Made by a program: the position numbers and the translations under genes. 64,000 nt of DNA from Arthrobotrys musiformis (Eukaryota; Ascomycota; Orbiliomycetes; Orbiliales; Orbiliaceae): NCBI GenBank assembly GCA_036971715.1, contig JAVHJL010000008.1, positions 2,356,001 through 2,420,000 on the forward strand. The letters run 5' to 3'. The notes under the pieces are model-generated. The model made no database searches. It worked only from the letters and a program-made list of their open reading frames with translations, and was not told the origin of the DNA. Shown piece after piece: positions 63,901 to 64,000 of the stretch. Every line of letters begins with the position of its first letter. Position 1 is the stretch's first letter.

Positions 63901-64000
63901 GCTCTCTAACTCCGCTGCATGAAATCCTGTTTTCTCTCATACAGGTTCCGAATGAGAAAAAGAGACAGCCCACGTCCAAAAAGAGTCGCTGCACCCCAAT
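57923..64000. other. gene-poor region upstream of FlbC-like gene
   Basis: 6 kb with no supported gene. Near the gene it has a TTATAA-type AT repeat (58258-58280) and GTGGTGG repeats (58337-58352). A19 at 60520-60538. Several frames of 90-150 codons lack ATG starts or family features. AT-rich relic-like sequence at 62935-63480. Confidence 0.5.

Overview
This window is nuclear DNA from a filamentous ascomycete (Pezizomycotina; Leotiomycetes is my guess, from gene content only). The support is short GT-AG introns of about 45-115 bp, class II hydrophobins (an ascomycete family), F-box and NACHT gene families of the fungal type, and a nuclear tRNA-Thr. I built gene models by hand by joining open frames across splice sites and checking reading phase. 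None is backed by RNA or database searches.

Layout. (1) 0-4 kb: two tandem class II hydrophobin genes, each with three exons and shared intron positions. (2) 5.9-11 kb, minus strand: a gasdermin-like pore-forming protein lies downstream of a large subtilisin-like serine protease with a complete Asp/His/Ser triad. This matches the HET-Q1/HET-Q2 type of fungal gasdermin and protease partner. Divergent from the protease, at 11.4-13.9 kb, is a gene with AcuF-type zinc fingers and a degenerate nucleoside-phosphorylase-like tail. It is followed by an F-box gene that seems to carry a piece of an NLR. (3) 19.7-28.8 kb: three F-box-like genes (one apparently with two F-boxes) and LCL3 (staphylococcal-nuclease endonuclease). 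(4) 29.7-33.3 kb: tRNA-Thr(AGT), SEC9 t-SNARE and a small unknown gene. (5) 33.7-44.7 kb, minus strand: a polytopic membrane protein with a HET/TIR-like domain and a repeat-rich, micro-exon N terminus, then a patatin-NACHT-ankyrin NLR broken by one base in an A6 run. (6) 46.5-49.2 kb: pyridoxal kinase and dUTPase. (7) 49.2-64 kb: a gene-poor region with one recognisable gene, a two-finger C2H2 regulator that looks like FlbC.

The most interesting part is the 6-16 kb block: a pore former, its probable activating protease with a long uncharacterised N-terminal region, and a neighbouring receptor-like gene sharing a 370 bp divergent promoter. With the patatin-NACHT-ankyrin and HET/TIR-like membrane genes it makes this window an accessory allorecognition or programmed-cell-death island set among housekeeping genes. 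The link between these genes is inferred from family knowledge and position.
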